Shown here: piece by piece, positions 8,530-18,421 of the stretch
Layout of the letters: each line of letters opens with the position of its first letter
Position numbering within the stretch: position 1 is the stretch's first letter
Source: Methylomonas methanica MC09
GTDB taxonomy: Bacteria; Pseudomonadota; Gammaproteobacteria; Methylococcales; Methylomonadaceae
Length of the DNA stretch: 64,000 nt
Direction of reading: 5' to 3'
Assembly: GCF_000214665.1 (NCBI RefSeq)
Contig: NC_015572.1
Span: forward strand, 1,860,001-1,924,000
The notes under the pieces: generated by a model
The model's database searches: none
What the model saw: the letters and a program-made list of their open reading frames with translations, nothing else
What the model was told of the DNA's origin: nothing
Position numbers and translations under genes: made by a program

Positions 8530-9489
8530 ATGATTATAAAAACAAATAAGGCCATCCCTGCCAGTGAAATCACTGATCCGCTAGTATTTCAACAGCGACG
8601 GAAAATTATCAAGGCGCTGATGGCCAGTGCTTTACTTCCCGGCGCTATCGGATCGGTTTCGGCCAATACAGCCTCTCCATTGCGTTGGCCGGCATTATCC
8701 CGTAGCAAAAACTCGGTAGATAAGGCATTAATTACCGATCCTGAGCTGGTTAAAAACTACACGAATTACTACGAGTTTTCGTTTAATAAAGAAGACTCAA
8801 CCGAATTGGCGCAAAAGCTGCCAACCGACAATTGGACCGTCGAAATCAGTGGGGAAGTAGAAAAACCGGGCGATTATCAGTTGGAAGATATCCTGTCATG
8901 GCAATCGCTGCAGGAATACGTTTACCGTTTTCGCTGCGTCGAGGCTTGGTCCATGGTTATTCCGTGGGTTGGCTTTCCACTGGCAGAGCTCATCAAAAGG
9001 GTCAAACCCTTATCCCATGCCAAGTTCGTTAAATTTACCTCGATATACGACCCGGATAGCATGCCTAAGCAGCGTATCAATGCCATGTTGGATTGGCCCT
9101 ATGTGGAAGCTTTACGAATTGATGAGGCGGTTCATCCGCTAACGATTTTAGCTGTCGGCATGTATGGTGACGCGTTACCCAAGCAAAATGGCGCCGCCTT
9201 GCGCCTGGTGGTGCCCTGGAAGTACGGCTTTAAAAGCATCAAGGCCATAGTAAAAATCGAATTTTTAAAAAGGGCGCCGATGACGACTTGGCATGAGTTC
9301 GCGCCTTCCGAGTATGGGTTTTATGCCAATGTCAATCCATCGGTACCGCATCCGCGCTGGAGCCAGTTCAGCGAGCGTCAATTGGGTAGCGGGTTTTTTA
9401 CGCCGCGCCGGCAGACCGAACTTTATAACGGCTATGGCGAGCAAGTCGCTTCTTTGTATAGCGATATGGACTTACGGCACTTTTTCTGA
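8530..9489 (+). CDS. msrP: protein-methionine-sulfoxide reductase catalytic subunit MsrP
   Basis: Periplasmic molybdopterin enzyme that reduces methionine sulfoxide in envelope proteins. The 319 residues align with E. coli MsrP (YedY) across their length. The N-terminus has a twin-arginine export signal (QQRRKIIKALMASALLP). The cofactor-ligating Cys lies in RCVEAWSM, and WKYGFKSIK, GFYANVNP and HPRWSQ are family blocks. I chose ATG 8530 rather than the upstream TTG at 8494 because GCAGGTG precedes it and the Tat signal is then correctly placed. The msrQ start overlaps the stop by one base. Confidence 0.96.
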   Translation: MIIKTNKAIPASEITDPLVFQQRRKIIKALMASALLPGAIGSVSANTASPLRWPALSRSKNSVDKALITDPELVKNYTNYYEFSFNKEDSTELAQKLPTDNWTVEISGEVEKPGDYQLEDILSWQSLQEYVYRFRCVEAWSMVIPWVGFPLAELIKRVKPLSHAKFVKFTSIYDPDSMPKQRINAMLDWPYVEALRIDEAVHPLTILAVGMYGDALPKQNGAALRLVVPWKYGFKSIKAIVKIEFLKRAPMTTWHEFAPSEYGFYANVNPSVPHPRWSQFSERQLGSGFFTPRRQTELYNGYGEQVASLYSDMDLRHFF

Positions 9490-10130
9490 TGTGGCTTCGT
9501 ATCAATAATGCATGGATAGCGATTTCAATAGGCTGTTTGCTGCCTTTGTTTGGGTTGTTATTGGATATAGTCACGGATAATTTAGGTTCGAACCCGATTC
9601 AAGCTATTCATATTCGCCTGGGGGATTGGTCTTTGCGGTTCCTTTGCCTGACACTGGCCATTACCCCCATTCAAACCATGACTAAATGGCGGGGTATGGC
9701 CGACTATCGGCAAATGCTGGGCTTGTACGCATTTTTTTACGCCACCTTGCATGTATTGGGCTATTTATTCGTCGATCACGCGGGCGAGTGGCGGGTAATT
9801 GGGGTCGATATTATCGAGAGTTCGTATATTTGGTTCGGTGTAATCGCTTATGTTATTGTCTTATCCTTGGCGGTTACCTCGCCCAAATCGGCTAAAAAAC
9901 GCATGGGCAAGAATTGGAAAAAATTACACCGGCTTATTTATTACGCCGCGGGTGCCGCTGTTATTCATTATTTTTGGCAACTGAAAGGCAATTTATTTCA
10001 GCCCTTGTTTTACCTGACCATCATTGCATTTTTGTTGGGATTTAGAGTTTTGGTTTGGCTTAAAAATCGCCAATTGGCAAAATTGATGGTGCCAAAGGGG
10101 CGGTCGATTTCGCTGGAAGAAAACGACTAA
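9489..10130 (+). CDS. msrQ: protein-methionine-sulfoxide reductase heme-binding subunit MsrQ
   Basis: Inner-membrane b-type cytochrome of the ferric reductase-like family that passes electrons from the quinone pool to MsrP. The 213 residues contain about six hydrophobic helices and heme-ligand histidines (YATLHVLGYLFVDH; KLHRLIYYAAGAAVIHYFW). RLGDWSLRFLCLTLAITP is typical of YedZ proteins. The ATG lies inside the msrP stop codon (TGATG), so the two are translationally coupled. Confidence 0.95.
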   Translation: MWLRINNAWIAISIGCLLPLFGLLLDIVTDNLGSNPIQAIHIRLGDWSLRFLCLTLAITPIQTMTKWRGMADYRQMLGLYAFFYATLHVLGYLFVDHAGEWRVIGVDIIESSYIWFGVIAYVIVLSLAVTSPKSAKKRMGKNWKKLHRLIYYAAGAAVIHYFWQLKGNLFQPLFYLTIIAFLLGFRVLVWLKNRQLAKLMVPKGRSISLEEND

Positions 10131-10160
10131 CTTTGAGTTTAGCTATACCGGAGCACGCCT

Positions 10161-11075
10161 ATGTCAAATAAACCCATTTTAATTACCGGCGGTACCGGTT
10201 TTTTAGGTAGTGCGCTGACCTTTAAATGGTTACAGGAAAATCAACCCGTAACCATTTTTAGCCGCAGCGGCGAAAGGGTGCAGCGGGCGTTTGGCAACCA
10301 GGTTCAGGCGGTGACACGAATCGAAGACTTGCCCGATGCCTCCAGCTATAAAGCCGTGGTGAATTTAGCGGGTGCCGGAATTTTCGATCAACGCTGGAGC
10401 GAAGCACGTAAGCAAGTTTTGCGGGCAAGCCGCATCGATTTTACCCAGCAACTGGTAGATTGGATGAACCGTTCCAGTAGTCCGCCGGAGGTATTGGTTA
10501 ACGGTTCCGCTATCGGTTTTTATGGCGACCAGGGCGATGTGCTGTTGACGGAACAAAGCCAGCCGCAAGTCGATTTTTCCCAGCAATTATGCGCGGATTG
10601 GGAGCAGGCCGCGCTGCAAGCCGAATCCGCAGGCGCGCGGGTCTGTCTGATACGAACCGGCTTGGTTTTAGGACAGAATGGCGGATTGCTAAAGCGTATG
10701 TTGCTGCCGTTTCGCTTCGGTCTGGGCGGACGCTTGGGCCGGGGCGATCAATGGATGTCCTGGGTGCATCTACAGGATTGGTTGCAAATTGTGCAGGCCA
10801 TGATAGACAAGCCCGATATGCGTGGGCCTTATAACGCCACGGCGCCGATTCCGGTAACCAACGCAGAGTTCAGCAGCCGTTTGGCCGGTGTTTTAAACCG
10901 TCCGCTATTATTACCCATGCCGGAATTCGCGCTGAAGCTATTGCTGGGGGAAATGGCCGCGCTGGTGCTGGGTAGTCAGCGGGTCATTCCGCAACGGCTT
11001 TTGGACCGGGGGCATCAATTTGAATTTACCCAACTCGACGTTGCTTTACGCAATCTCCTGCTTCCTCCTCAGTAA
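10161..11075 (+). CDS. TIGR01777 family epimerase (SDR-type, YfcH-like)
   Basis: An NAD(P)-binding Rossmann protein of 304 residues. The nucleotide motif ITGGTGFLGSAL opens the protein. VNLAGAGIFDQRWS, NGSAIGFYGDQGD and WMSWVHLQDW are characteristic of the TIGR01777 (SulA/YfcH-like) family. These proteins are often encoded beside photolyase genes in light-regulated clusters, but their reaction is not established. It is preceded by a CGGAG-like site and followed after six bases by a membrane protein gene. Confidence 0.9.
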   Translation: MSNKPILITGGTGFLGSALTFKWLQENQPVTIFSRSGERVQRAFGNQVQAVTRIEDLPDASSYKAVVNLAGAGIFDQRWSEARKQVLRASRIDFTQQLVDWMNRSSSPPEVLVNGSAIGFYGDQGDVLLTEQSQPQVDFSQQLCADWEQAALQAESAGARVCLIRTGLVLGQNGGLLKRMLLPFRFGLGGRLGRGDQWMSWVHLQDWLQIVQAMIDKPDMRGPYNATAPIPVTNAEFSSRLAGVLNRPLLLPMPEFALKLLLGEMAALVLGSQRVIPQRLLDRGHQFEFTQLDVALRNLLLPPQ

Positions 11076-11081
11076 TTAATC

Positions 11082-11594
11082 ATGCTAATCGATAGCCTAT
11101 CTTTGTTGTTTGCCTTTACCTCCTTCATAACGTGGTATGAAGCGCTGCTGGCGGGGTTGGCATTTGCCTTTCTGATTTATAGCATCACGCCCGCACCTTT
11201 GCCGGAGTGGGAAGAGCGTACCCCGCCAAGCTTATATTTTTATCTGCAATGGAGTTGGCTAGGCTATTTGAAATTAAAAGACGCGTTCTGGCCGTTTTTT
11301 ATTTTATATAACGGCGTCTTGTTTTATATCGATTATCGGGTCCAGGAAGGCACGTTTACGGTGGCCAGCTGGGTGACCATGCACGTAATTATGGCCATGC
11401 CGCTGATTTACTGGACCGGTGCAGTATGGCGCTGCTCCAAGAACAGTTCCAGCCGTATTTGGCCCAGCGCGGCACGTTGGATGACGGTGGCGGCCTATTG
11501 CGACTTGGCATTACGCTGGGTGATTTATCAGCATTACCCCAATATCCTGTTTAACTGCCAGCAAATGATCATCCATTGGGGCGATTGCGTTTAG
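11082..11594 (+). CDS. hypothetical membrane protein
   Basis: I do not recognise this 170-residue protein. It has hydrophobic segments near residues 4-36, 68-84 and 93-113, and an unusually high Trp and Tyr content (YFYLQWSWLGYLKLKDAFW). The C-terminal part is more polar and has several Cys residues. It is packed between the TIGR01777 gene (6 bases) and photolyase (6 bases), so it is very likely cotranscribed with both. Confidence 0.65.
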   Translation: MLIDSLSLLFAFTSFITWYEALLAGLAFAFLIYSITPAPLPEWEERTPPSLYFYLQWSWLGYLKLKDAFWPFFILYNGVLFYIDYRVQEGTFTVASWVTMHVIMAMPLIYWTGAVWRCSKNSSSRIWPSAARWMTVAAYCDLALRWVIYQHYPNILFNCQQMIIHWGDCV

Positions 11595-11600
11595 TCCGGT

Positions 11601-12962
11601 ATGAAGAAACGCTTTGCAAAATCCCTGTTTATATTTCGCCGCGATCTGCGTTTATATGACAATTCCGGGTTGAATGCCGCCTTGCAACAGTCCGAGCAGG
11701 TATTGGCTTGTTTTATTTTCGACCCGCGGCAGATCGAACCGCATGCTTATCAAAGCCAACCCGGCTTACAATTTATGCTGGAGGCACTGCAAGACTTACA
11801 GCAGCAGTTTCGGACACATCAGTGGCAACTGGGTTTATACCAAGGTCAACCGGAACAGCTTGTCAGTCGTTTGCACCGGGAACAGGCTTTCGAAGCGATA
11901 TTTGTTAATCGCGATTACACGCCTTTCGGCCGCCGGCGCGACGCCGATTTACAGACTTTTTGCCGGAAACAGGGGCTGGCTTTTTACAGTTGCGCCGACA
12001 CCTTACTCAATGAGCCCGAGCATGGCTTGAAAAGCGACGGTTCAGCCTATCAAGTATTTACCGCCTTTTATAACCGGGCCCGCCTGCATCCGGTCGCACT
12101 ACCGCAAGGTTTGGCTGACGGCCAATTGCTTGATGGCGAACAGAACTCCGATCTGATTTCCCGATTGCAACAAGATCATAGCAATGCCTTACCTGGCGGT
12201 CGCCAAGCGGCTTTACAACAACTGGATCAATTGACCGCTTGCCGGGATTACAGTCAACAACGCGATTTTCCGGCACTGGCGGCTACCAGTAATTTATCCG
12301 CCTATCTCAAGTTTGGCTGTTGTTCGGTTCGGGAGACGTACTACGCGGTGGTGGAAAGTCTGGGAACCGAACATCCGTTGTTGCGGCAATTGTATTGGCG
12401 GGATTTTTTTACCCAGATTGCCTTTCACTTTCCGCGGGTTTTCGGTCACGCCTTCCATGAACGCTACGATAAGATTGTTTGGCGCAACGACAGGGAAGAA
12501 TTTCAGGCATGGACGGAAGGGCGCACCGGTGTTCCGATTGTCGACGCCGGCATGCGGCAATTAAACCAGACCGGCGCTATGCACAACAGGGTGCGGATGA
12601 TCGTCGCTTCATTCCTGGTCAAGGATTTACATATCGATTGGCGGTGGGGGGAACGGTATTTTGCCCGGCATTTATTGGATTACGATCCCTGCGTGAACAA
12701 CGGCAACTGGCAATGGGCGGCTTCCACTGGTTGCGATGCCCAGCCTTATTTCCGAATTTTCAATCCGTGGTTACAGCAAAAAAAATTCGACCCCGATTGC
12801 GTATATATCAAGCACTGGGTGCCTGAATTAAACAACTATACGCCTGCGCTAATTCATGATTGGCTTAAACAGCCGTTGGCGGGGGATTATCCGCCGCCGA
12901 TAGTGGAGCACGGCTTACGCAGCCAGCAAGCCAAGGTCCTGTTCCAACAAGCCGGCCAATAA
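11601..12962 (+). CDS. phrB: deoxyribodipyrimidine photolyase (class I cryptochrome/photolyase family)
   Basis: Light-driven repair of pyrimidine dimers using FAD. The 453 residues begin with the antenna-binding alpha/beta domain (FIFRRDLRLYDNSGL). The C-terminal helical FAD domain contains ELYWRDF-like LRQLYWRDFFTQIAFHFP, TGVPIVDAGMRQLNQTGAMHNR, VNNGNWQWAASTGCDAQPYF and RIFNPWLQQKKFD. The Trp and Asn residues of the class I CPD photolyase FAD pocket are retained. Length is normal. It is the clearest effector of the light cluster, because the same blue wavelengths would drive it and activate the two photoreceptors. Confidence 0.94.
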   Translation: MKKRFAKSLFIFRRDLRLYDNSGLNAALQQSEQVLACFIFDPRQIEPHAYQSQPGLQFMLEALQDLQQQFRTHQWQLGLYQGQPEQLVSRLHREQAFEAIFVNRDYTPFGRRRDADLQTFCRKQGLAFYSCADTLLNEPEHGLKSDGSAYQVFTAFYNRARLHPVALPQGLADGQLLDGEQNSDLISRLQQDHSNALPGGRQAALQQLDQLTACRDYSQQRDFPALAATSNLSAYLKFGCCSVRETYYAVVESLGTEHPLLRQLYWRDFFTQIAFHFPRVFGHAFHERYDKIVWRNDREEFQAWTEGRTGVPIVDAGMRQLNQTGAMHNRVRMIVASFLVKDLHIDWRWGERYFARHLLDYDPCVNNGNWQWAASTGCDAQPYFRIFNPWLQQKKFDPDCVYIKHWVPELNNYTPALIHDWLKQPLAGDYPPPIVEHGLRSQQAKVLFQQAGQ

Positions 12963-12972
12963 TCAACAGCTT

Positions 12973-13494
12973 ATGATGAGACGTTTTTTAGGATACATGT
13001 TGATTTTGAGTTTAGCGGCTTGCACCGGCATGCCCGCTGGCGTTAAGCCGGTAACAGGATTTGAACTGAGCCGCTATCTGGGTACTTGGTATGAAATCGC
13101 CCGGCTGGACCACAGTTTCGAGCGGGGTTTGACCCAGGTTACCGCCGAGTACAGCTTGCGGGAAGACGGCGGCGTCAAGGTACTCAACAGCGGATACAAT
13201 GCCGAAGAACAGCAAAGACAAACCGCCGAAGGCAAAGCTTACTTCATTGGCAGCCCGGATGTGGGGCGTTTGAAAGTGTCGTTTTTCGGACCTTTTTACG
13301 GTGCCTATAACATCATCGCGCTGGATAAGGCGGCTTATCAATATACGATGATTGCGGGTCCGAGCACGGAATATCTATGGATTCTGGCCCGCACACCTAA
13401 GCTGGATGGCTCCGTTATAGAGACCTTGGTGGAACAAGCTCGGAGCCTGGGCTTTCCGACCGAAGATTTAATTTATTTGCAACCTCAACCATAA
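12973..13494 (+). CDS. blc: lipocalin-family outer-membrane lipoprotein (Blc-like)
   Basis: A 173-residue lipoprotein. The signal peptide ends in the lipobox LAAC, with the modified cysteine at Cys17. The lipocalin first-strand signature is RYLGTWYEIARLDHSFERG, and later strands carry VSFFGPFYGAYNI and YLWILARTP. Bacterial lipocalins bind lysophospholipids or other hydrophobic molecules and are linked to membrane stress. It lies 10 bases after photolyase and 6 before the DUF523 gene. Two adjacent ATG codons (12973, 12976) are possible starts. Confidence 0.93.
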   Translation: MMRRFLGYMLILSLAACTGMPAGVKPVTGFELSRYLGTWYEIARLDHSFERGLTQVTAEYSLREDGGVKVLNSGYNAEEQQRQTAEGKAYFIGSPDVGRLKVSFFGPFYGAYNIIALDKAAYQYTMIAGPSTEYLWILARTPKLDGSVIETLVEQARSLGFPTEDLIYLQPQP

Positions 13495-13500
13495 ACACCC

Positions 13501-14442
13501 ATGGACAGCATTTTAGTAGGCATCAGCAGTTGTTTGTTGGGCAATTTAGTCCGTTACGACGGCGCGCACAAATATCATAGTTATATCGAACGCACATTAG
13601 GCCAATATTTCCAATTCAGAGCCTTTTGCCCCGAAGTGGAAGCCGGCTTGGGCGTGCCGCGCCCGGCTGTACAATTACGCGAAATCGGTTCGCATATCCG
13701 GGTAGTGGGTGTTAAAGATCACGGTCTGGATGTCACCGAACCATTGCGGGACGCGGCGGAAAGACAGCGCGAATGGCTGGCGGGTTTATGCGGTTATATT
13801 TTAAAGAAGGATTCGCCCAGTTGCGGTATGGAGCGGGTCAAAGTCTATAAGAATGAGATTCCGGCACGTAGCGGGGTGGGAGTGTTTGCCGATTTTTTGC
13901 AAACCCATTTTCCAACCCTGCCTGTCGAGGAAGAAGGCCGTTTGGGCGATCCGGGCTTGCGGGAGAACTTTATCCAGCGCGTGTTTATACGCCACCGCTG
14001 GCAGCAGCTGTGTCAAAACCCGTTAACCCCGCACGCCTTGATGCGCTTCCATAGCCGGCATAAGTTGATTGCCATGAGCCATGAACAGAATCGAGCCAGA
14101 GAACTGGGGCGCTTGGTGGCCGAAGCACGGGCGGATAATATTGATGAGATTGGCCAACGCTATATCACCGACTTAATGGCCTGCCTTAAAATCGTCGCGA
14201 CACGGGGTAACCACGTGAATGTGTTGCAACACATTCAGGGTTATTTAAAGCGTACTATCGATAGCGACGATAAGCAGGAATTGGTGGACACCATCGAACA
14301 CTATCGCCAGGGTAATGTGCCATTGATCGTGCCGTTGACTTTATTGCGCCATCATTTTCGTAAACAGCCGGATACTTTTATCGACGAGTCTTTTTATATG
14401 TCGCCGCATCCCGGCGAGTTATCGTTACTCAACGAAATATAA
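13501..14442 (+). CDS. DUF523 and DUF1722 domain protein (YbgA-like)
   Basis: A 313-residue two-domain protein. The N-terminal half has the DUF523 pattern (VGISSCLLGNLVRYDGAHK; FCPEVEAGLGVPRP; KKDSPSCG). The C-terminal half has the DUF1722 pattern (LMRFHSRHKLIAMSHEQ; HYRQGNVPLIVPLTLLRHH). The family is recurrent beside photolyase genes, E. coli ybgA-phr being one example, but its biochemical role is not settled. The conserved Cys residues in the first half could bind a metal or Fe-S centre. It is the last gene of the tight cluster; the next starts 82 bases on. Confidence 0.9.
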   Translation: MDSILVGISSCLLGNLVRYDGAHKYHSYIERTLGQYFQFRAFCPEVEAGLGVPRPAVQLREIGSHIRVVGVKDHGLDVTEPLRDAAERQREWLAGLCGYILKKDSPSCGMERVKVYKNEIPARSGVGVFADFLQTHFPTLPVEEEGRLGDPGLRENFIQRVFIRHRWQQLCQNPLTPHALMRFHSRHKLIAMSHEQNRARELGRLVAEARADNIDEIGQRYITDLMACLKIVATRGNHVNVLQHIQGYLKRTIDSDDKQELVDTIEHYRQGNVPLIVPLTLLRHHFRKQPDTFIDESFYMSPHPGELSLLNEI

Positions 14443-14524
14443 GCTGGCCGTTATATAATGCGCCTTTTAGCGTCGTCTTTTTGATGATTCGATTTTCAAA
14501 ATAATTATAAATCAGGAACCTGTA

Positions 14525-15877
14525 ATGGAAACCGTGCAAAAATTCATGCCCTATTTTCAAGAGATGTTGCAACAGTGGTATCAGTTGACTCTGCATAATC
14601 AGGAGTACGCCATTGCTCTTGTCGGTTCCGCGTGCTTGGTTACGGCTATTTTTTACAGTATTCGGATCGGTTTCTTAAAAAGAAGCGCGGCTAAAATTCT
14701 AAAAGCCAAGCAGGAAACTCAGGCTGGTCTGGACGAAGCCAAGCAACAACTGGAAACCTTGCGGCAACAGTTGGCCGAAGCGACCGAACACAAACTGGCC
14801 GCTGAGCAAACAGCGCAAGCCGAGTTGAACCGGGCTACGAGTATCGAATTGCGCTTAAACAAAAGCAACCAGCAATTGGCCGGCAGCCTGGTCAATTTAG
14901 TGGACTGTTTCGAACTGAACCTGCATAACTTGCCGACCGCCGATGCGGAAAATCTGTTGTCCGAACACGAAGCCGTGATTGCCCGGGTTGCCGATCGCTT
15001 CCAGAATGAGCAACAGGCCAAAACCCAGCTGCAATTAAGCATGCATGCCGAAACCGCAAAATTGGCGGAAAAGGAAATGTTAATCAGCAGTTTGGAAAAT
15101 CGTTTGGATACCCAGACCCAGCATCTGGCCAAGCTGGAATTAGCCGTCGAAAAATACGAAGCGGCACAAAAGCAACTGGAACAAGATAAGCTGCAATTGG
15201 CGCAAGAGCTGCAAAATCGGCAGGCGGAAGCGACTCGTCAGCAGGCGTATCAAAAACCGGCGGCAGCCCCGGTAATTCAGGAGACTATCCAAGCCGCAGT
15301 CGAACACACGCCGGAGCCGATTGAACCAGTGCGCAGCGTTGAAAAGTTGCCGGAAACCAAAGCGGTAGAGCCGGATGTTAAACAGGAACCAACGCCGGTC
15401 ACACCCAAGCCGCAAGCCGCTGTTTCAGAACCCGCAAAAGCCCCGGTTGCGAAAAAAACCAAACCGGCAACGGGAAATAAAATGAAGGGCCTGTTCGGCA
15501 GGGTGATGGATAAAGTCGCCAAAATGGATGAGAAGTTGGGCAGCCCTGGCAGTGTCAATGTAGAACCGGAAGCGGCAGAGGTTAGCGAAGCTCGGGTTGA
15601 GACACCCGATGTTGTGGAGCACACCGAATCCGTAGAACCCGTTGCGCAGGTTGAAAGCAGCAAACAACAGAGCGGTTTGAACGACAAATTTTCCGGTTTA
15701 TTCGGCGGTTTTAAAAAATCCGCGGCTAAGCCTGCAAAAGTAAAGCCCGAGCAGGAAACGGCGGCACCTGCTGCAGAAGAAGCGCAAGTGGTAGCCGAGA
15801 AACCGGACGCCGGCAAGGAGAAGAAGGGCGCTAAGCAATTGAGCGGATTGTTCGGCAAATTCAAAGCCAAAAAGTGA
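14525..15877 (+). CDS. membrane-anchored coiled-coil protein with GLFG-like repeats
   Basis: I do not recognise this 450-residue protein. One transmembrane helix lies near residues 27-43 (YAIALVGSACLVTAIFY). A long Gln/Glu/Ala coiled coil runs over about 55-245, then a Pro/Ala/Val/Glu-rich linker. Three short basic motifs share a core: GLFGRVMDKVAKM near residue 322, GLFGGFKKSAAK near 388, and GLFGKFKAKK at the very C-terminus. The repeats may be amphipathic or docking peptides. AGGAACC precedes ATG 14525. The gap from the light cluster is 82 bases, so cotranscription is uncertain. Confidence 0.7.
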   Translation: METVQKFMPYFQEMLQQWYQLTLHNQEYAIALVGSACLVTAIFYSIRIGFLKRSAAKILKAKQETQAGLDEAKQQLETLRQQLAEATEHKLAAEQTAQAELNRATSIELRLNKSNQQLAGSLVNLVDCFELNLHNLPTADAENLLSEHEAVIARVADRFQNEQQAKTQLQLSMHAETAKLAEKEMLISSLENRLDTQTQHLAKLELAVEKYEAAQKQLEQDKLQLAQELQNRQAEATRQQAYQKPAAAPVIQETIQAAVEHTPEPIEPVRSVEKLPETKAVEPDVKQEPTPVTPKPQAAVSEPAKAPVAKKTKPATGNKMKGLFGRVMDKVAKMDEKLGSPGSVNVEPEAAEVSEARVETPDVVEHTESVEPVAQVESSKQQSGLNDKFSGLFGGFKKSAAKPAKVKPEQETAAPAAEEAQVVAEKPDAGKEKKGAKQLSGLFGKFKAKK

Positions 15878-16113
15878 TCCGGTTATAAGGCTTTTTTAAC
15901 TGTATTAACATTGATCGTCATACCCGCCGGGATGGGGTGACTATGCCATGGACGGCAATTCCCGTAGGAGCGAGTGCGTCCCGTAAGGATGTATTGTAAG
16001 CAAGGTGATTGTCTGTGTTGTAAGGTGTCACATCCCTGATAGCGGAAGGAGCTGCGTCGCCGCAAGGCGGTGTGGAGAGCAATCGAGAGTTGCCGGTTTT
16101 TTGCGGCAGGGCG
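15878..16113. other. intergenic gap before the integrase gene
   Basis: This 236-base stretch has no convincing coding sequence. It contains a short hairpin (GCGTCGCCGCAAGGCGGTGT region near 16053-16073) and may hold the left end of the acquired segment. I looked for a copy of the tRNA-Pro 3' end found at 26987 and did not see one. Confidence 0.4.
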
Positions 16114-17397
16114 ATGAAGTTTGTTATCCGCAAGCTAAAACCCCAGGACAAGGAACAGATCATCCCAGACGGCGGCGGTCTTTACATTCGGGTTAGATCG
16201 GTTACCGAAGGCGGAGCTATATCGTTTCGATTCCGATATTTACTGCAAGGCAAGCAAATATGGATGACGCTCAAGGCAAAAACATTAGCGGAAGCCCGAA
16301 AGGAAAGGGACGACTACAAAAAAGTTGCCAAAAAAGGCGTCGACCCAGTTACCGAACAAAAATTGTTAGTCGAACGTGCTAGAGCAGCACAACTAGCCGA
16401 ACAAGCTGAATTAGCCAGGCAGCAAGCTTTAACCAGTGTCAGCGGCTTATTTGAGCGTTGGGTAATGACCGACTTGCAGCAGCGTAAGGATTTAGCCGAA
16501 GTGCAACGGATGTTTGCCAAGGATGTATTGCCGATCATCGGCACCGTCAACGCCCAAGACATTAGAAAAAGCCATGTCACCGACGTTATCGACCGCATTA
16601 AGCAACGCGGGTCGGTTCATACGTCGCGTAATCTTCTTAAACTGCTGCGGCAAATGTTCAAATTTGCGGTAGACCGCGACATTATCGAATTCGATCCAAC
16701 GGCCAGTTTGAGCGTTAGCAAGGTCACCACCAAAAATACCGAACGCGACCGCGTGTTATCGCAAGACGAAATCAAGTTATTGAATGAACAGCTCCCTGCC
16801 GCCGGCCTGATGCACTCCACCCAAGCCGCCATTTGGATCATGCTATCTACGCTTTGCCGTGTCGGCGAACTCAGCAAAGCTCAATGGAAACATATCGACT
16901 TCGACGCCAAGACCTTTTTTATCCCCGTCGAGAACAGTAAAAACGACAAGGCCCATACTGTCTACTTATCCGACTTTGCATTGAATCAATTTCGATTCCT
17001 GCACTCATTCCGGCAATCGGAAATCTGGTTATTCCCCAATACTAAAGATACAGACCACGTTTGCGAAAAGTCCATCACTAAGCAAATCGACGGTCGCCAA
17101 AATTCGACGGTGTATAGCAATCGCAGTAAAGCCAACCAAGCCTTGGTATTGCCCGGTGGCAAATGGACGCCGCACGATCTGCGCAGAACCGGCGCCACGA
17201 TGATGGGCAACCTCGGCATACATGGGGACGTGATCGAAAAATGCCTGAACCACACTCAAGAAAACAAGCTGAAACGCGTCTACCAACATCAGGAATTGAA
17301 AGCTGAACAAGCTGACGCATGGCGCATATTGGGTGAACGACTGACATTATTGACCGGCGATAACAAAAATGTCATTCCAATCAAACGGGCGAGCTAA
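16114..17397 (+). CDS. P4-type tyrosine recombinase / integrase
   Basis: A site-specific recombinase of 427 residues. The N-terminal part resembles the P4-integrase arm-binding domain (PDGGGLYIRVRS; ISFRFRYLLQGKQIWMTLK). The catalytic domain has Arg in TLCRVGELSKAQW, the HxxR box in WTPHDLRRTGATM, then His in CLNHTQENK and the nucleophile Tyr in KRVYQHQE. I chose ATG 16114; the open frame extends 14 codons upstream but those residues do not fit the family start. It appears intact. P4-type integrases usually carry genomic islands, and a toxin-antitoxin and defence locus follow. No attachment site could be identified. Confidence 0.93.
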   Translation: MKFVIRKLKPQDKEQIIPDGGGLYIRVRSVTEGGAISFRFRYLLQGKQIWMTLKAKTLAEARKERDDYKKVAKKGVDPVTEQKLLVERARAAQLAEQAELARQQALTSVSGLFERWVMTDLQQRKDLAEVQRMFAKDVLPIIGTVNAQDIRKSHVTDVIDRIKQRGSVHTSRNLLKLLRQMFKFAVDRDIIEFDPTASLSVSKVTTKNTERDRVLSQDEIKLLNEQLPAAGLMHSTQAAIWIMLSTLCRVGELSKAQWKHIDFDAKTFFIPVENSKNDKAHTVYLSDFALNQFRFLHSFRQSEIWLFPNTKDTDHVCEKSITKQIDGRQNSTVYSNRSKANQALVLPGGKWTPHDLRRTGATMMGNLGIHGDVIEKCLNHTQENKLKRVYQHQELKAEQADAWRILGERLTLLTGDNKNVIPIKRAS

Positions 17398-17406
17398 AAC
17401 AGAAAG

Positions 17407-17437
17407 TTGTTTTATAGGCGCACAATTGGCGTACAAT
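17407..17437 (+). promoter_or_regulatory. possible promoter of the toxin-antitoxin pair
   Basis: A good -10 match TACAAT lies at 17432-17437, 25 bases before the antitoxin ATG. A weak -35 (TTGTTT at 17407-17412) lies 19 bases upstream, which is long spacing. Antitoxins of this class usually repress their own promoter here. Confidence 0.35.
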
Positions 17438-17461
17438 CACTTATGCCCGATTGGAGAAATT

Positions 17462-18234
<773 letters not shown>

Positions 18235-18421
18235 ACTACGGAATTTGATATTCGCCAAGCAAATAAGCTTATCTAATATTCCGACGCAATAAGTGAAATG
18301 AACTAATCCTATGACGGCGCTCAATTTATTTTTTGGTAAACGCTTCTTGCAGCAACCAAACGACCTCAGAGACGTATATTGGGGCAATCAAAATATTTAA
18401 CCAGTTTCGTTTTTACGGGTT

